Shown in pieces: positions 36,860 through 45,451 of a DNA stretch of 64,000 nt. Where the stretch lies: assembly GCF_013607875.1 (NCBI RefSeq), contig NZ_VDES01000002.1, positions 637,638-701,637 on the forward strand, written 5' to 3'. Source of the stretch: Blastomonas ursincola (GTDB taxonomy: Bacteria; Pseudomonadota; Alphaproteobacteria; Sphingomonadales; Sphingomonadaceae). How positions within the stretch are numbered: the stretch's first letter is position 1; every line of letters starts with the position of its first letter. A program made the translations under genes and the position numbers. The notes under the pieces are model-generated. The model searched no databases and was not told the DNA's origin. It saw only the letters and a list, made by a program, of their open reading frames with translations.

Positions 36860-38400
36860 TTGCGGGTTCGGAAAAGCTCGCGGTCTTCGGGGCCGAAGCC
36901 CCGCTGCCAGATCACCCAGCCATAGACGCCCAGGATGGCGGGAATGCCGAATGCAAGCTCCGCCCATTCGGGCAGTTTGGTAAAGCCCCATCCCACCGCC
37001 GTCGCCGCCGCTGCCGCCCAGACCAAAGCCCAGCGCCAGCCATTGACCGGCGCACCCAGCAGCTTCGAGAGCAGCCGCGCCTTGACGATCGAGGCAAAGC
37101 CCAATGCCAGCGCCAGTGCCAGCGCGACGCTCGCCGCCTGGAACAGCGGCGGCAGGCCCATTGCCTGCGCGGTGAGAATCAGCGCGACGCTCAAACCCCC
37201 CTGTAGCGCCAGCATGGCGAGCGAGATCATCAGGTTGCGGTGGCGGGCGATATAGACGAGCGCCGCCTCGCTCACGGCGGCGGTGGCCGCGACGACCTCT
37301 GCTGCGAGCAGGAACGCCAGCGCGCCTGTCCCACCGACGAAATTCGGACCGACCAGCCCCATCACGCCCTCGCCCGGGATGCCCAGCGCCAGCGCGACGC
37401 CCAGCTGCGCGGCGATGATCCAGAAGCCGACCTGGCTGACCTGGCGCGCGATCTCGGCCATCTTGCCGCTCTGCAGGTTGCGCGCGATCACCGGGCCCAG
37501 GATGGGGTCGAAGCTGGTCTTGAGCTTCTGCGGCAGGCTCGCCACCTGCTGCGCGATATAATAGATACCGACGACGGCCGGCGAGGCGAACAGGCCGAGC
37601 ACCGCCAGATCGAGCCGGCGGCTGCCCCATTCGATTGCATCCGCCGCCGCCAGCGGGGCGTTGCGCCGCGCCATGTTGGCGAGCTTGAGCGGTCGCGGCT
37701 GCCAGCCCATGGGCAGTCCGTAATTGCGCAGCATCGGGATGATCGAGGCGATGAACGCGGCGACCATCGAGGCGATATAGGACAGGATCAGCCCGTCATC
37801 GGGGGTGAGGTAATAGAAGATCCAGGCGGTGATGCTGATCGTCCACGGCTCGATGATCGATCGTGCCCGCACCGTGGCGGCGATGTCGAAGCGATAGGCC
37901 AGCGCCGCCAGCGCGACGTCCGACCCCGCCACGGCAAAGATCACCAGCGGCAGCAGCCGGTCGACCTCGCCCGCGGTGCTGTTTGGGAACATGATCTCAG
38001 GGACCAGCATCAGCAGCGTCGCGGCGAGCGCCGAGGCGATGAAGCTCACCAGCAGGCCATCGGCCACGACCTGTGCGTGCGGGCGCGATGTTCGCGCGAG
38101 CTGGGCGGCCAGGCCGCGCTTCAGCCCCAGGGTCGCGATCTGCGCGGCGAACTCGACCACCAGCACCGCATAGGCGAAGCGGCCCAGCGCCTCGGCCCCA
38201 TAGAGCCGCCCGGCAATGAACAGGAAGGGTAGGCGCGCGGCGAGCCGCAGCAGAAAGCCGAGGAAATTGGTGCGCCCGCCCTTGGCAAGCGCCTGGATGT
38301 CGCCGCTCTGCGCTTCGGCCCCGCCATCCGGCACAGCCTTGCCCGGCCCGGATACGCTATCCGGTGAGCCAGGCTCATTCTGCGGTGGCGATGATGTCAA
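36844..38400 (-). CDS. Polysaccharide biosynthesis flippase (Wzx/MATE-like)
   Basis: 518 residues. After a polar N-terminus of about 40 residues come 12 or so hydrophobic helices; the start (GRTNFLGFLLRLAARLPFLFIAGRLYGAEALGRFAYA) is typical of the lipopolysaccharide/O-antigen translocase group, split here as FLGFLLRLAARLPFLFIAG and YGAEALGRFAYA. These proteins flip undecaprenyl-linked oligosaccharides across the inner membrane. No glycosyltransferase genes are nearby, so substrate is unknown. Monocistronic. Confidence 0.85.
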   Translation of the reverse strand: MTSSPPQNEPGSPDSVSGPGKAVPDGGAEAQSGDIQALAKGGRTNFLGFLLRLAARLPFLFIAGRLYGAEALGRFAYAVLVVEFAAQIATLGLKRGLAAQLARTSRPHAQVVADGLLVSFIASALAATLLMLVPEIMFPNSTAGEVDRLLPLVIFAVAGSDVALAALAYRFDIAATVRARSIIEPWTISITAWIFYYLTPDDGLILSYIASMVAAFIASIIPMLRNYGLPMGWQPRPLKLANMARRNAPLAAADAIEWGSRRLDLAVLGLFASPAVVGIYYIAQQVASLPQKLKTSFDPILGPVIARNLQSGKMAEIARQVSQVGFWIIAAQLGVALALGIPGEGVMGLVGPNFVGGTGALAFLLAAEVVAATAAVSEAALVYIARHRNLMISLAMLALQGGLSVALILTAQAMGLPPLFQAASVALALALALGFASIVKARLLSKLLGAPVNGWRWALVWAAAAATAVGWGFTKLPEWAELAFGIPAILGVYGWVIWQRGFGPEDRELFRTRKGSAE

Positions 38401-38588
38401 AACGTGCTTTCCAGGCCCTATCCCGGCACGCTCTTAAGCAGCTTTGGCACGGTTTGGCTAGGCGGCGCGTCACGGACACTCCTGACGTACCGTGCGGGAA
38501 AATTTTTTACAGGGCTTTGCAACCACCTGTGGACCCACCCGTAGTGGCGTTCATGCATTGTGCATGAAACAGGGTAGTGGAGCGAAAC

Positions 38589-38867
38589 ATGCGTAAACTG
38601 ATTCTCACCAGCGTTGCCAGCATCGGCCTTATCAGCCTTGGCGCTTGCCAGTCCGAGCAGGCCGACCAGGTCGAAGACCAGGCTGAAGCCCAGGCTGACG
38701 CGCTGGAAGACGCGGCCGACCAGGCCCCGACCGAAGCCCAGGAAGATGCCCTGGAAAACCAGGCTGACGCGGTCGAAGCGGCTGGCGAAGAAAAGGCCAA
38801 CGCGATGGACGATAACGGCGAAGTCGCTCCCAGCGAAGTGCCGGGCACGACCACGAACAACCAGTAA
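38589..38867 (+). CDS. Small acidic coiled-coil lipoprotein
   Basis: 92 residues from the ATG at 38589 after a GGAG site. Signal peptide with lipobox LGAC (cysteine about residue 19), so it should be lipidated and held in the envelope. The mature part is almost entirely Ala/Asp/Glu/Gln with heptad-like repeats (DALEDAADQAPTEAQEDAL), predicting a small helical coil, then a Pro/Thr tail. No named family is recognised; similar small acidic lipoproteins occur in sphingomonads. A strong terminator follows immediately. Confidence 0.75.
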   Translation: MRKLILTSVASIGLISLGACQSEQADQVEDQAEAQADALEDAADQAPTEAQEDALENQADAVEAAGEEKANAMDDNGEVAPSEVPGTTTNNQ

Positions 38868-38891
38868 ACCTTCCCCTTCGAAGGTAACAGG

Positions 38892-38925
38892 CGGCGGCGG
38901 ACCCCATGGGTTCGCCGCCGTTTTT
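38892..38925 (+). terminator. Rho-independent terminator after the lipoprotein gene
   Basis: A 13-bp stem (CGGCGGCGGACCC with GGGTTCGCCGCCG, one G-U pair) followed directly by TTTTT, 25 bp after the stop codon. Confidence 0.85.
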
Positions 38926-39010
38926 GTATGCGTCATGCCTGTAATGCGAGAAATGCATCCAATACGGATCAATACGCGACCGTAAGCCATGCTGATCGGC
39001 GCACCGACAA

Positions 39011-39038
39011 TTGACTTGTTGGAAAATGTTGCTGATAT
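39011..39038 (+). promoter_or_regulatory. Candidate sigma70 promoter of the toxin cassette
   Basis: TTGACT, 16 bases, TGATAT, ending 33 bp before the toxin ATG; the region is AT-rich compared with the rest of the window. Pattern match only. Confidence 0.4.
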
Positions 39039-39071
39039 GTTCTTGCCGTTTTTCCTCACAGGAGCGGCAGA

Positions 39072-39941
39072 ATGCGGGATTCGGCGCATGGACAGCAAAG
39101 CGGCTTTGCATTCTGGATGCGGACGGGCCACTGGCCTGATTCTGGCGCAAGCGCGGCGATCGAGCGCAAGTTCAACCCCTGGCACGACCCCGACGACGGA
39201 CGCTTCACCTTTGCGGGCCAAGGGCGGCGTTATGGTTCTGGCGGCGCCGGAGCCTCCAGCGGCTCGAAGCCGCGCAAACCAGGCAGGATTAATCCGGGCA
39301 GCGGACCGTTTGGCGGTGCGGGTGCCAGTGGCTCATTCGGAAAGCCGACACCAGTCAGACCAAAGCCGCGGCCCGCGGCAAAGAAGCGCCAGCATCTGCC
39401 TAGCAGCATCCCGGCCAATCCCGCTCCCTGGCCGAGACCAAGGCCTCCCGCCAGGCCAGCACCACCGCGCCCCGCCAGAAAGCCTCCGCTGCGTCCCATC
39501 AAGCGCAACGGATACACCTATCACCTCGATGAAAATGGTGACGCGCGCAAAATCATTGCGCCCGAGTTGTCTATGAACGCTCAGACACCGCGTTCAAGGT
39601 CGGCTCAGGCCAATGCAGGCAAGCCCGATCGTCTCCCGACCGATGATGGGGGCCATTTCATTGCCCATAGGTTCAACGGTCCCAATGATGCCTTCAACCA
39701 TTTTGCGCAGGACAAACCCCTGAACAGAGGGCGTTATCGCATGGTTGAGCAGGAATGGGCGGACGCCCGGAAGTTAGGCAAAGACGTGTCCCTTAAAATG
39801 GAAATTGATTATCCAAAGGGTTCCCGTCGCCCCGACTTTATCGAAATCTGGTACAATATCGATGGCAAGGAAAAGCACGTTAAATTCGACAATCGTCCCG
39901 GTATGTCTCCACCGAAATCGAGAGGGAACAGGCGGAAATGA
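39072..39941 (+). CDS. Polymorphic toxin with DNA/RNA non-specific endonuclease domain
   Basis: 289 residues from the ATG at 39072, preceded by CAGGAG. Three parts: an N-terminal segment with the short motif FNPWHDPDDGRFTFAGQG (34-51), a Pro/Arg/Gly-rich linker (about 55-145), and a C-terminal nuclease of the Endonuclea_NS_2 type with DDGGHFIAHRFNGP (191-204, candidate catalytic His195), Asn218 in PLNRGRY and Glu226, then RRPDFIEIWYNIDG. Such domains cap bacterial competition toxins such as YeeF and CdiA. No large export or adhesion domain is present, so it is either a small effector or the end of a displaced toxin. It overlaps the next gene by ATGA, as toxin-immunity pairs often do. Confidence 0.75.
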   Translation: MRDSAHGQQSGFAFWMRTGHWPDSGASAAIERKFNPWHDPDDGRFTFAGQGRRYGSGGAGASSGSKPRKPGRINPGSGPFGGAGASGSFGKPTPVRPKPRPAAKKRQHLPSSIPANPAPWPRPRPPARPAPPRPARKPPLRPIKRNGYTYHLDENGDARKIIAPELSMNAQTPRSRSAQANAGKPDRLPTDDGGHFIAHRFNGPNDAFNHFAQDKPLNRGRYRMVEQEWADARKLGKDVSLKMEIDYPKGSRRPDFIEIWYNIDGKEKHVKFDNRPGMSPPKSRGNRRK

Positions 39942-40384
39942 AGGATTGGCAAATTGAGATGGCTGACATCATTCACGACGTCGCGTGCAACCTTCTGAGG
40001 AGGCATGGCACGGATAACCGGGGAATCCTGGTCCTCGCAGACCTGTTTGGCGGAGTTGGCTATTCCGTTTACGTCGGACGGCAGCAATTCATAGAATATA
40101 TATCTGTGGATAAGCAAGAGAACATAAATGTAATGCTGCTGAATGATCTCAGGTTCGTTCCGCCGCCTGACAAGGTGCCTCTGGGAATCGAAATTTTTAT
40201 CAAAGACGGCGGGGCATCCTCAAAGATCGTGTATCCGCAGGATGTGCCCGAAGATGAGCTGCCTTATGATGACCGAGAGTCATTTGTCATTTCCTATTTC
40301 GGGGATTTTCCGATCAGATATCCGCCCATGCCCAGCGACGCGCAGAAACTTCCTCGCACGGGATGGCGCACAAAGATGCGCTGA
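39938..40384 (+). CDS. Candidate immunity protein (YezG-like)
   Basis: 148 residues, start overlapping the toxin stop (ATGA). Small, acidic and cytosolic; the segment KIVYPQDVPEDELPYDDRE resembles the YezG/DUF600 immunity family that neutralises YeeF-type nuclease toxins. GC is markedly lower than the genome average. Protection of the host against the adjacent nuclease is inferred from position and family resemblance. The next gene carries a related motif. Confidence 0.6.
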   Translation: MKDWQIEMADIIHDVACNLLRRHGTDNRGILVLADLFGGVGYSVYVGRQQFIEYISVDKQENINVMLLNDLRFVPPPDKVPLGIEIFIKDGGASSKIVYPQDVPEDELPYDDRESFVISYFGDFPIRYPPMPSDAQKLPRTGWRTKMR

Positions 40385-40426
40385 GCGACGGGCAGAGCCT
40401 TGCCTGGTGTATGACAGGGGGAAACA

Positions 40427-40846
40427 ATGTGGAACGTGGGGCCCAGGCGATGGAAAGGCGAGCTGATTGCTGATCTCGCCTCGACCGTTCGAGCGGAGAC
40501 CAGTTTCAGTCCGCTGGGCACCCTGCTGATCGCGTTGGTGGAAAGTCGGTATATCAGCCTCGCGCGTTTCCTCGATCGTGGCAGCTATATCGCCTTCGCG
40601 CAGCCCGATTATGCAAAGTACCGCGATACGCTGCTAGAGCTCTGGGCCCTGGAGCCGCTCAGCAGCCGCTGGGACGAGATGTACTATCTTGTCCGTGGGG
40701 GCGACACGCGGATCACGTATCTCTATCCCGAAGACATCGAGACCGACGTTCCGGAGCTTGACCGCTGGCGCGGCGCGGCTCAGGCTGCGTTCGGCGCGAA
40801 AAGGATCGTCTTCCCGCACGGTCGCGGCAGCACCGAAATCAGATAG
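40427..40846 (+). CDS. Second candidate immunity protein, paralogous to the preceding gene
   Basis: 139 residues. The segment ITYLYPEDIETDVPELDRW followed by FGAKRIVFP mirrors the preceding protein's VYPQDVPEDELPYDDRE then YFG, suggesting two diverged members of one immunity family. It follows 42 bp after the first. It may protect against a different toxin allele, a common arrangement in polymorphic toxin loci. GC is closer to the genome average than that of its neighbour, so the two may have arrived separately. It ends 16 bp before the convergent ppc gene. Confidence 0.6.
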   Translation: MWNVGPRRWKGELIADLASTVRAETSFSPLGTLLIALVESRYISLARFLDRGSYIAFAQPDYAKYRDTLLELWALEPLSSRWDEMYYLVRGGDTRITYLYPEDIETDVPELDRWRGAAQAAFGAKRIVFPHGRGSTEIR

Positions 40847-40862
40847 CGCTGCCTTAAACCCA

Positions 40863-43553
40863 TCACCCGCTGTTCCGCAGCGCCGTCGCGATCGCGTTGA
40901 TCGACAGCTGGATGCCTTCGGAAATCCGCTCGTCCGCCTCGCCCGCGCGGTGGCGCTTGATGAGTTCGATCTGCAGCAGGTTGAGCGGCTCGATATAGGG
41001 CAGGCGCAGCCGGATCGAGGTGTCGAGCGCGGGGTTGTTCGCCAGCAGCCGCGACTGGCCGGTGACGCTCAGCAGATTGTCATGCGCCGCCTGCCAGCCC
41101 GAGCGGATTTCGCCGAAGACACTCTCGCGCAGCGCCTCGTCGGGCACCAGCCCGGCATAATGGCGCGCGATGGTCATGTCCGACTTGGCCAGCACCATCT
41201 CCATATTGCCGAGCAGCGCCTGGAAGAAGGGCCAGCCCTGTGCCATGTCGGCGAGCAGTGCCTTGTCGGCGAAGCCGCCGAGCGCCTGGCCCACGCCATA
41301 CCAGCCGGGTAGCATGATGCGCGCCTGTGCCCAGCTGAACACCCAGGGAATGGCGCGCAGATCCTCGATCCGCTGGCTCTTCGATCGGCTGGCGGGGCGC
41401 GATCCGATCTTGAGATCGGCAATCTCGCTGATCGGCGTGGCCGCGCGGAAGAACTGGTTGAAACCCTCGGTGCCATAGACCAGCTCGCGATAGGCGCGGA
41501 AGGCATCGCGCGAGATCATGTCCATCGCCGCGGCAAAGCGCGCCTCGTCTGCCTCGCTCAGCCCGTCATGGTCGAGCGTCGCGATGAGCGCGGCCGAGGT
41601 GATCGCCTCGAGGTTCAGCTCGGCGCTTTCCACCGTGCCATATTTGGCAGCGATGACCTCGCCCTGTTCGGTGATCCGGATGCGGCCCTGCACGGTGCCC
41701 TTGGGCTGCGCGCGGATCGCGGCAAAGCTCGATCCGCCGCCGCGCCCCACCGCGCCGCCGCGTCCGTGGAACAGCTGCATCGCGATGCCGGTCTCCGCAA
41801 ACACCTTGGCGAGTGCGCGGCTGGCATGGTTGAGCGACCAGGTGGAGGTCAGATAGCCGCCATCCTTGTTGCTGTCCGAATAGCCGACCATCACCTCCTG
41901 ATAGCCGCGCGCCTTCACCAGGGCAGCGATTTCAGGCAGCGCGAAATAGGCGCGCATGATCTGCGGCGCATTCTCGAGGTCGCCGATCGTCTCGAACAGC
42001 GGCACCGCCATGATCGCGGCCTGCGGCACGGGTCCGGGGCGGAACAGCCCGGCTTCCTTGAGCAACAGGTTGACCTCGAGCATGTCCGAGACGCTTTCGG
42101 CCTTGCTGATATTGTAGGCGGTGATCGCCTGCGGCCCGTATAGCGCGTGCGCCTGCGCCGCCGCCTCGACGATCGCGAGTTCCTTGACCGTCTCCTCGCC
42201 ATATTCGTGCCAGCGGTTGATCAGCAGCCGCGCATGGCCGAGCTCGGCGCGCAGCAGCGCGATGCGCGCGGCCTCGTCGAGCGCGGCATAATCGTCGCAC
42301 ACGCCCGCGACCTTGAGCAGCTCGCCAACGACACGCTCGTGCACGTCGCTGTTCTGGCGAAGGTCGAGCGTTGCCAGGTGGAAGCCGAAAATCTCGACCG
42401 CGCGGATCAGCCGGCCGAGTGCGCCGCCGCTCGCCAGCAGGCCCGCGCCATTATCGGCCAGGCCATTGGCGAGCACCACCAGATCGCGCCGCAGATCGCC
42501 GGGGCTAGCATAGGGTTCGCCCGCCAGCACCGAGGGGCGCGGCGGCTGCTTGCCCGTCAGCGCGACATGCGTGGCGCACAGCCGGGCGTAAATGCCCGCG
42601 AGCGCACGACGATAGGGTTCGTCGGCACGGCTGGGGGCATTGTCGCCGCTCTTCTCCGCGAGATCGAGCACCGCTTGCGGTGTCTGCGAAAGGCCGGTCG
42701 CGATGCTGAGATCCTGGCCCAGCGCGTGCACGCCGTCGAGATAATGGACGAGCGCGGTTTCTGCCTGCCGACCCAGCGCATGGCGCAGCGCATCGGCGGT
42801 GACGAACGGGTTGCCGTCGCGGTCGCCGCCGATCCAGCTGCCCAGCCGCAGAAAGGCGGGCGGGCGATGGCCCAGCACCCGCTCCCAGCGCGCATAGAGC
42901 ATCGGCAGCACCGGCAGGAACACGTCCTGCATATAGGCGCGCGCATTCTCAACCTCGTCGGCGACGAACAGCCGTTCGCGGCGCAACGGACGGGTTTGCC
43001 AGAGCAGCGCGATCTGGCGGTGCAGCGCCTCGTCGATCCGGTCGCCGCTGGGGGTCTCGTCGAGCCCCGCGTCGCGCAGCTTCATCAGGTCCGCGACGCG
43101 ATTCTTGTGATCGATCATCGACTTGCGTCGCACCTCGGTCGGGTGCGCGGTGAGCACGGGGACGATCAGGCTCTGGTCGAGCAGATCGCCGATTGCGGTA
43201 TCGCTGACTCCGTGCTCGCGCAGCCGCGCCACCGCTTCGGCCACGGTCGCGCCGGTCTCCTGCGCAACACCCTGGCGGTCCTCGGCAAGGTTGGCGAGCA
43301 TCGAGAACAGCATGAAGCCGCGCACGAACGACAATGTGTCGTCGAGGTTGAGGGCCTCGAGCCCGGTGTCGATCTCGTCCGCGCCCGCAACGCCGCGATG
43401 CCGATCGACGCTGGCCGAGCGGATATACTCGGTCTGGCGGAACAGCTTCTCGCCGCCATAGGCGCGGATGACGTCGCCCAATATCCGGCCAAGATAGCGG
43501 ATATCGGGGTTCTGACTGATCGGGGTAAGGTGAGCGGTGTCAATGTCGGCCAT
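40863..43553 (-). CDS. ppc: Phosphoenolpyruvate carboxylase
   Basis: 896 residues from the ATG at 43553; upstream codons in the frame lack similarity. Fixes bicarbonate onto PEP to make oxaloacetate, replenishing the TCA cycle. Catalytic signatures are present: VLTAHPTEVRRKSM, the glycine-rich loop FHGRGGAVGRGGGSS and PWVFSWAQARIMLPGWYG. The C-terminal RNSG-type ending (ATALRNSG) is the conserved allosteric terminus. Monocistronic; divergent from alkaline phosphatase. Confidence 0.96.
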   Translation of the reverse strand: MADIDTAHLTPISQNPDIRYLGRILGDVIRAYGGEKLFRQTEYIRSASVDRHRGVAGADEIDTGLEALNLDDTLSFVRGFMLFSMLANLAEDRQGVAQETGATVAEAVARLREHGVSDTAIGDLLDQSLIVPVLTAHPTEVRRKSMIDHKNRVADLMKLRDAGLDETPSGDRIDEALHRQIALLWQTRPLRRERLFVADEVENARAYMQDVFLPVLPMLYARWERVLGHRPPAFLRLGSWIGGDRDGNPFVTADALRHALGRQAETALVHYLDGVHALGQDLSIATGLSQTPQAVLDLAEKSGDNAPSRADEPYRRALAGIYARLCATHVALTGKQPPRPSVLAGEPYASPGDLRRDLVVLANGLADNGAGLLASGGALGRLIRAVEIFGFHLATLDLRQNSDVHERVVGELLKVAGVCDDYAALDEAARIALLRAELGHARLLINRWHEYGEETVKELAIVEAAAQAHALYGPQAITAYNISKAESVSDMLEVNLLLKEAGLFRPGPVPQAAIMAVPLFETIGDLENAPQIMRAYFALPEIAALVKARGYQEVMVGYSDSNKDGGYLTSTWSLNHASRALAKVFAETGIAMQLFHGRGGAVGRGGGSSFAAIRAQPKGTVQGRIRITEQGEVIAAKYGTVESAELNLEAITSAALIATLDHDGLSEADEARFAAAMDMISRDAFRAYRELVYGTEGFNQFFRAATPISEIADLKIGSRPASRSKSQRIEDLRAIPWVFSWAQARIMLPGWYGVGQALGGFADKALLADMAQGWPFFQALLGNMEMVLAKSDMTIARHYAGLVPDEALRESVFGEIRSGWQAAHDNLLSVTGQSRLLANNPALDTSIRLRLPYIEPLNLLQIELIKRHRAGEADERISEGIQLSINAIATALRNSG

Positions 43554-43657
43554 GCGCGCATGCTGCGCTGCAAAATGGATTGGGTCAAGTCTATGTGCAG
43601 GGTTGTTGCAAACGATTGCAAACAATCGGACGCTTGCAGCCCCGAAAAGTCTCGAAT

Positions 43658-43677
43658 TTGTCATGGCTTCGTGACAG
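43658..43677 (+). promoter_or_regulatory. Weak Pho-box-like site before alkaline phosphatase
   Basis: TTGTCATGGCTTCGTGACAG: the first half fits CTGTCAT at 6 of 7, the second half poorly; it also reads as an inverted TGTCA/TGACA pair. It lies about 30 bp before the gene. PhoB control is plausible from gene function but the site is weak. Confidence 0.25.
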
Positions 43678-43707
43678 AGCGGCGGCAGATTTGGAGGAGA
43701 CTGCGCC

Positions 43708-45219
43708 ATGAACCGCCCGCTTGCCACCCTGTTGTGCCTTGCCGCCCTTTGGTCTGCGCCGGTTCTGGCTCAGCACAATGCACCCAAGGAAGCCGCGCCG
43801 GACAAGGAGCGGGGCGAGCAGACCGCCGCCGATTACACCGCGCAGGGCCAGGCGCAGCTCCAGGAGCGGCTCGCGATGCAGGCGCGCACCGGCAAGGCGA
43901 AGAACCTGATCATCTTCATCGGCGACGGCATGGGGGTGAGCACGCTGACCGCCGGACGCATCTGGCAAGGGCAGAAGGCCGGGCGCGACGGGGAAATGAA
44001 CGAAACCGCGATCGATGCGCTGCCCTATTCGGCGATGGTGAAGACCTATAGCCACGATTTCCAGGTTGCCGATTCCGCCGCGACCGCCACCGCGCTGGTC
44101 ACCGGCACCAAGACCCGCTCGGGCATGCTGTCGGTCGCTCCGGCGGCGCTGCGCGGCAAGTGCGAGACGGCGGCGGGCAGGGATGTGCCCACCCTGTTCG
44201 AACAGGCCGAAAGCGCGGGCAAGGCGCTCGGCGTCATCTCCACCGCGCGCATCACGCACGCGACGCCCGCCTCGACCTATGCGCACAGCGTCGATCGCAA
44301 CTGGGAATCGGACAGCGAACTTCCCGCGGGCGCTGCCTGCCGCGACATCGCGCGCCAGCTGGTCGAATGGCCGCATGCCAAGGGGCTGAAACTCGTGCTC
44401 GGCGGCGGCCGCGCCGCGTTCATGCCGGCCACGCAATCGGACCCGGAATATGCCGACAAGAAGGGGGCCCGCAAGGATGGCCGGGATCTGGTCGCCGAAT
44501 GGAAGAAGAAGAACCCGAAGGGCCGGTATGTCTGGAACGCCAGCCAGTTCGCCGCGCTGAACCCCGCCGACAGCGCGCCGGTCTTCGGCCTGTTCGAGCC
44601 CAGCCACATGCAATTCGAGGCCGACCGCTCGAAGGACAAGGCCGGCGAGCCCTCGCTCGCCGAGATGGTCGAGCTGGCGGTGAAGAAGCTCGGCACATCG
44701 GATCAGGGCTTTGTGCTGATGGTCGAGGGCGGACGCATCGACCATGCGCACCACGGCGGCAACGCGCACCGCGCGCTCGACGATACCGTCGCGCTCGATG
44801 CCGCGATTGCCAAGGCCCTGGAACTGGTGAACCTCGACGAGACGCTGATCCTGGTCACCGCCGATCACAGCCATGTCTTCACCATCGCGGGCTATCCGCC
44901 GCGCGGCAATTCGATCTTCGGCCTGGCCAGCATCACCGAAGACGGCGAGCCGATCACGGCGAAGGACGGCAAGGCGTACACGACGCTCGGCTATGCCAAC
45001 GGCCCCGGCGCCAAGGTGAACGAGCAGCGCGCTGACCCGGCGCAGGAAGATACCGCCGCGCTGAACTATCTGCAGCAGTCGCTGGTGCCGACCTCGGGCG
45101 AAACGCATGGCGGCGAGGATGTCGTGGTCAAGGCCGCCGGCCCGCAGGCGCATCTGTTCCACGGGACGATCGAGCAGCACAGCATCTACCACATCGCGAA
45201 GCACATTCTGGGGCTTTGA
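43708..45219 (+). CDS. phoA: Alkaline phosphatase (PhoA superfamily)
   Basis: 503 residues with a signal peptide cleaved after LAQ-type site (about residue 21). A GGAGGAG ribosome site precedes the ATG. Metal and nucleophile motifs of the family: IFIGDGMGVSTLTAGR (Asp73), VADSAATATAL with nucleophile Ser123, MVEGGRIDHAHHGGN, and TADHSHVFTIAGYPPRGN. It hydrolyses phosphate monoesters in the periplasm to supply phosphate. It is monocistronic and ends in a repeat-rich spacer shared with the amidase gene. Confidence 0.93.
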   Translation: MNRPLATLLCLAALWSAPVLAQHNAPKEAAPDKERGEQTAADYTAQGQAQLQERLAMQARTGKAKNLIIFIGDGMGVSTLTAGRIWQGQKAGRDGEMNETAIDALPYSAMVKTYSHDFQVADSAATATALVTGTKTRSGMLSVAPAALRGKCETAAGRDVPTLFEQAESAGKALGVISTARITHATPASTYAHSVDRNWESDSELPAGAACRDIARQLVEWPHAKGLKLVLGGGRAAFMPATQSDPEYADKKGARKDGRDLVAEWKKKNPKGRYVWNASQFAALNPADSAPVFGLFEPSHMQFEADRSKDKAGEPSLAEMVELAVKKLGTSDQGFVLMVEGGRIDHAHHGGNAHRALDDTVALDAAIAKALELVNLDETLILVTADHSHVFTIAGYPPRGNSIFGLASITEDGEPITAKDGKAYTTLGYANGPGAKVNEQRADPAQEDTAALNYLQQSLVPTSGETHGGEDVVVKAAGPQAHLFHGTIEQHSIYHIAKHILGL

Positions 45220-45245
45220 TCGCCGCAGTCTGATGGCACCGCAAA

Positions 45246-45270
45246 GCCCTCCCCCTCGATGGGGGAGGGC
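45246..45270. terminator. Hairpin between convergent phoA and amidase genes
   Basis: GCCCTCCCCC and GGGGGAGGGC form a perfect 10-bp stem with a five-base loop, 26 bp after the phosphatase stop. No strong T run. Confidence 0.45.
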
Positions 45271-45280
45271 GCGAATACTC

Positions 45281-45446
45281 AAAATCCTCCCACAGCTTGC
45301 TGGGGGAGGGGGACCGCCCGCGCAGCGGGGGGTGGAGGGGCAGTGGGGTCGTGCTGCGCTCCCGCCTGCGTGCCATCCCGCTTCCCCTCCACCACCGACC
45401 TTTGGTCGGCGGTCCCCCTCCCCGAGAAGAGCTCGGGGAGGATTTT
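45281..45446. repeat. Large palindromic intergenic repeat
   Basis: A 38-bp left arm (45281-45318, starting AAAATCCTCCCACAGC) and a 39-bp right arm (45408-45446, ending CGGGGAGGATTTT) are inverted copies; each arm is itself a CTCCC/GGGAG hairpin. A relative, a single CCTCCCCCAG hairpin, stands at 63063-63088. This looks like a REP-type family of the species. Confidence 0.75.
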
Positions 45447-45451
45447 GACGA

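Noticed and set aside
38447-38462. TGGCACGGTTTGGCT resembling a sigma54 promoter before the lipoprotein gene
   Set aside because: The spacing between the GG and GC elements is one base short of the required ten, so it does not fit the -24/-12 consensus.
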